A DNA stretch of 42,836 nucleotides from CAVRTJ01 sp964507185 (GTDB lineage Bacteria; Acidobacteriota; UBA4820; DSQY01): contig CAZDOY010000026.1 in assembly GCA_964507185.1 (NCBI GenBank), forward strand, positions 1 to 42,836. The letters are read 5' to 3'. Both the position numbers and the translations under genes were made by a program. How positions within the stretch are numbered: position 1 is the first letter of the stretch; each line of letters starts with the position of its first letter. Shown here piece by piece: positions 42,537 to 42,836 of this stretch. Under the pieces are notes generated by a model. The model did not search any database, was not told the DNA's origin, and worked only from the letters and a program-made list of their open reading frames with translations.

Positions 42537-42602
42537 CTTCGAAGCCCGACCCCTTTTTGAGGCGGGGGAAGGCCTTCGAAGCAGGACCGGGTAAAGGGTA
42601 AA
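42537..42602 (-). repeat. Inverted copy of the TTCGAAGGCC/TTTACCC spacer element
   Basis: Bases 42565-42580 are the exact reverse complement of 30529-30544, followed by two GGGTAAA units (42589-42602). An imperfect inverted partner CTTCGAAGCCCGACCCC begins at 42537, so this copy can form a long stem. Behind it lies CCGCCGACC/GGTCGGCGG (42682-42700), another hairpin without a U-tract, and degenerate GCCGACC text. Confidence 0.75.
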
Positions 42603-42744
42603 GGCGAGGCATGCCTTAGCTGAGGCCGCCGACCGCCGACGTCCGACTGTCGTCTTGGATGGGTTGTCACTGCGAGGCCTGCCGCCGACCGGGTCGGCGG
42701 AATGGGAAATGATGAATGGCGTGATCCTTGGCGGCGGCGCGGGT

Positions 42745-42836
42745 CAGTCCAGCTTCTTTTCGAAGCAGGCGCTCAGGGGGCGGTCGATGTACTTGGTGTA
42801 GCGGGGGATGCGGCTGTAGCCGAGCTTGAGGAAGAG
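42745..42836 (-). CDS. C-terminal fragment of a probable GNAT acetyltransferase, apparently frameshifted
   Basis: The gene runs off the right edge. Read on the minus strand from 42836, the frame gives LFLKLGYSRIPRYTKYIDRP and then a stop (complement of 42774-42776). The adjacent frame continues with PLSACFEKKLD and stops at the complement of 42745-42747. Together they form the usual GNAT ending (LGF-x-IP-x-Y, then a small-residue strand and a hydrophobic end). A missing base in a C4 run (complement of 42777-42780) would explain this. The family is inferred from about 30 residues only. Confidence 0.4.

Overview
The window is GC-rich chromosomal DNA from an anaerobic sulfate-reducing bacterium, most likely a Desulfobacterota-type organism or a close relative. 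No rRNA or other taxonomic marker is present, so this rests on gene content: aprBA, qmoABC, dsrABD, dsrC and dsrMKJOP of the reductive type, with a membrane-anchored QmoC. Genes are tightly packed, mostly with clear GGAGG-type ribosome binding sites and 4-8 bp stop/start overlaps inside operons. One run of exactly 100 Ns (33950-34049) marks a scaffold gap.

Layout. (1) 1-3290: a minus-strand NAD-dependent epimerase fused to a helical C-terminal domain, then a plus-strand outer-membrane porin. (2) 3331-8180: a signalling/envelope module. A minus-strand LysM-like coiled-coil lipoprotein is preceded by a near-consensus sigma-54 promoter. It is divergent from a three-gene operon encoding a sigma-54-dependent response regulator, a HAMP histidine kinase and a small lipoprotein, similar in content to the enteric GlrR/GlrK/QseG set. 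(3) 8181-8782: a 602-base leader without a gene, then aprBA ending at a strong terminator. (4) 11199-12309: a small zinc-ribbon protein and a YkgJ-type Cys-rich protein. (5) 12334-16966: qmoABC. (6) 17080-22213: dsrA, dsrB, dsrD, a ferritin-like protein, a DsrL-like NAD(P)H oxidoreductase and dsrC. (7) 22442-27957: an RsbRD-domain protein and dsrMKJOP, ended by a strong terminator. (8) 28101-29874: an RlmL-like rRNA methyltransferase and a cupin. (9) 29875-30719: 845 bases of hairpin-rich, repeat-rich non-coding DNA. (10) 30720-31787: a squalene-synthase-like enzyme (minus). (11) 31970-38244: one very large secreted RCC1/PKD protein interrupted by the scaffold gap. (12) 38498-42504: a four-subunit group 3b-type [NiFe] hydrogenase, hydBGDA. 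(13) The last 92 bases hold the C-terminal end of a probable GNAT acetyltransferase with an apparent frameshift.

How the genes work together. AprBA reduces APS to sulfite, fed by quinol through QmoABC. DsrAB reduces sulfite with DsrC as co-substrate, and DsrMKJOP reduces the DsrC trisulfide with electrons from the membrane pool. DsrD is known to stimulate DsrAB. DsrL could connect the pathway to NAD(P)H, and the hydrogenase could exchange NAD(P)H with H2. Apart from ATP sulfurylase and pyrophosphatase, the whole cytoplasmic and membrane part of dissimilatory sulfate reduction lies in about 19 kb.

The main points for follow-up are the sigma-54 promoter facing the sigma-54 activator operon; the coexistence of dsrD and dsrL; the 14+14 RCC1 repeat protein whose reading frame is restored when a 55-bp duplicated contig end is collapsed; a hydrogenase large subunit that ends exactly at its L2 histidine; and the structured 125-bp direct repeats.
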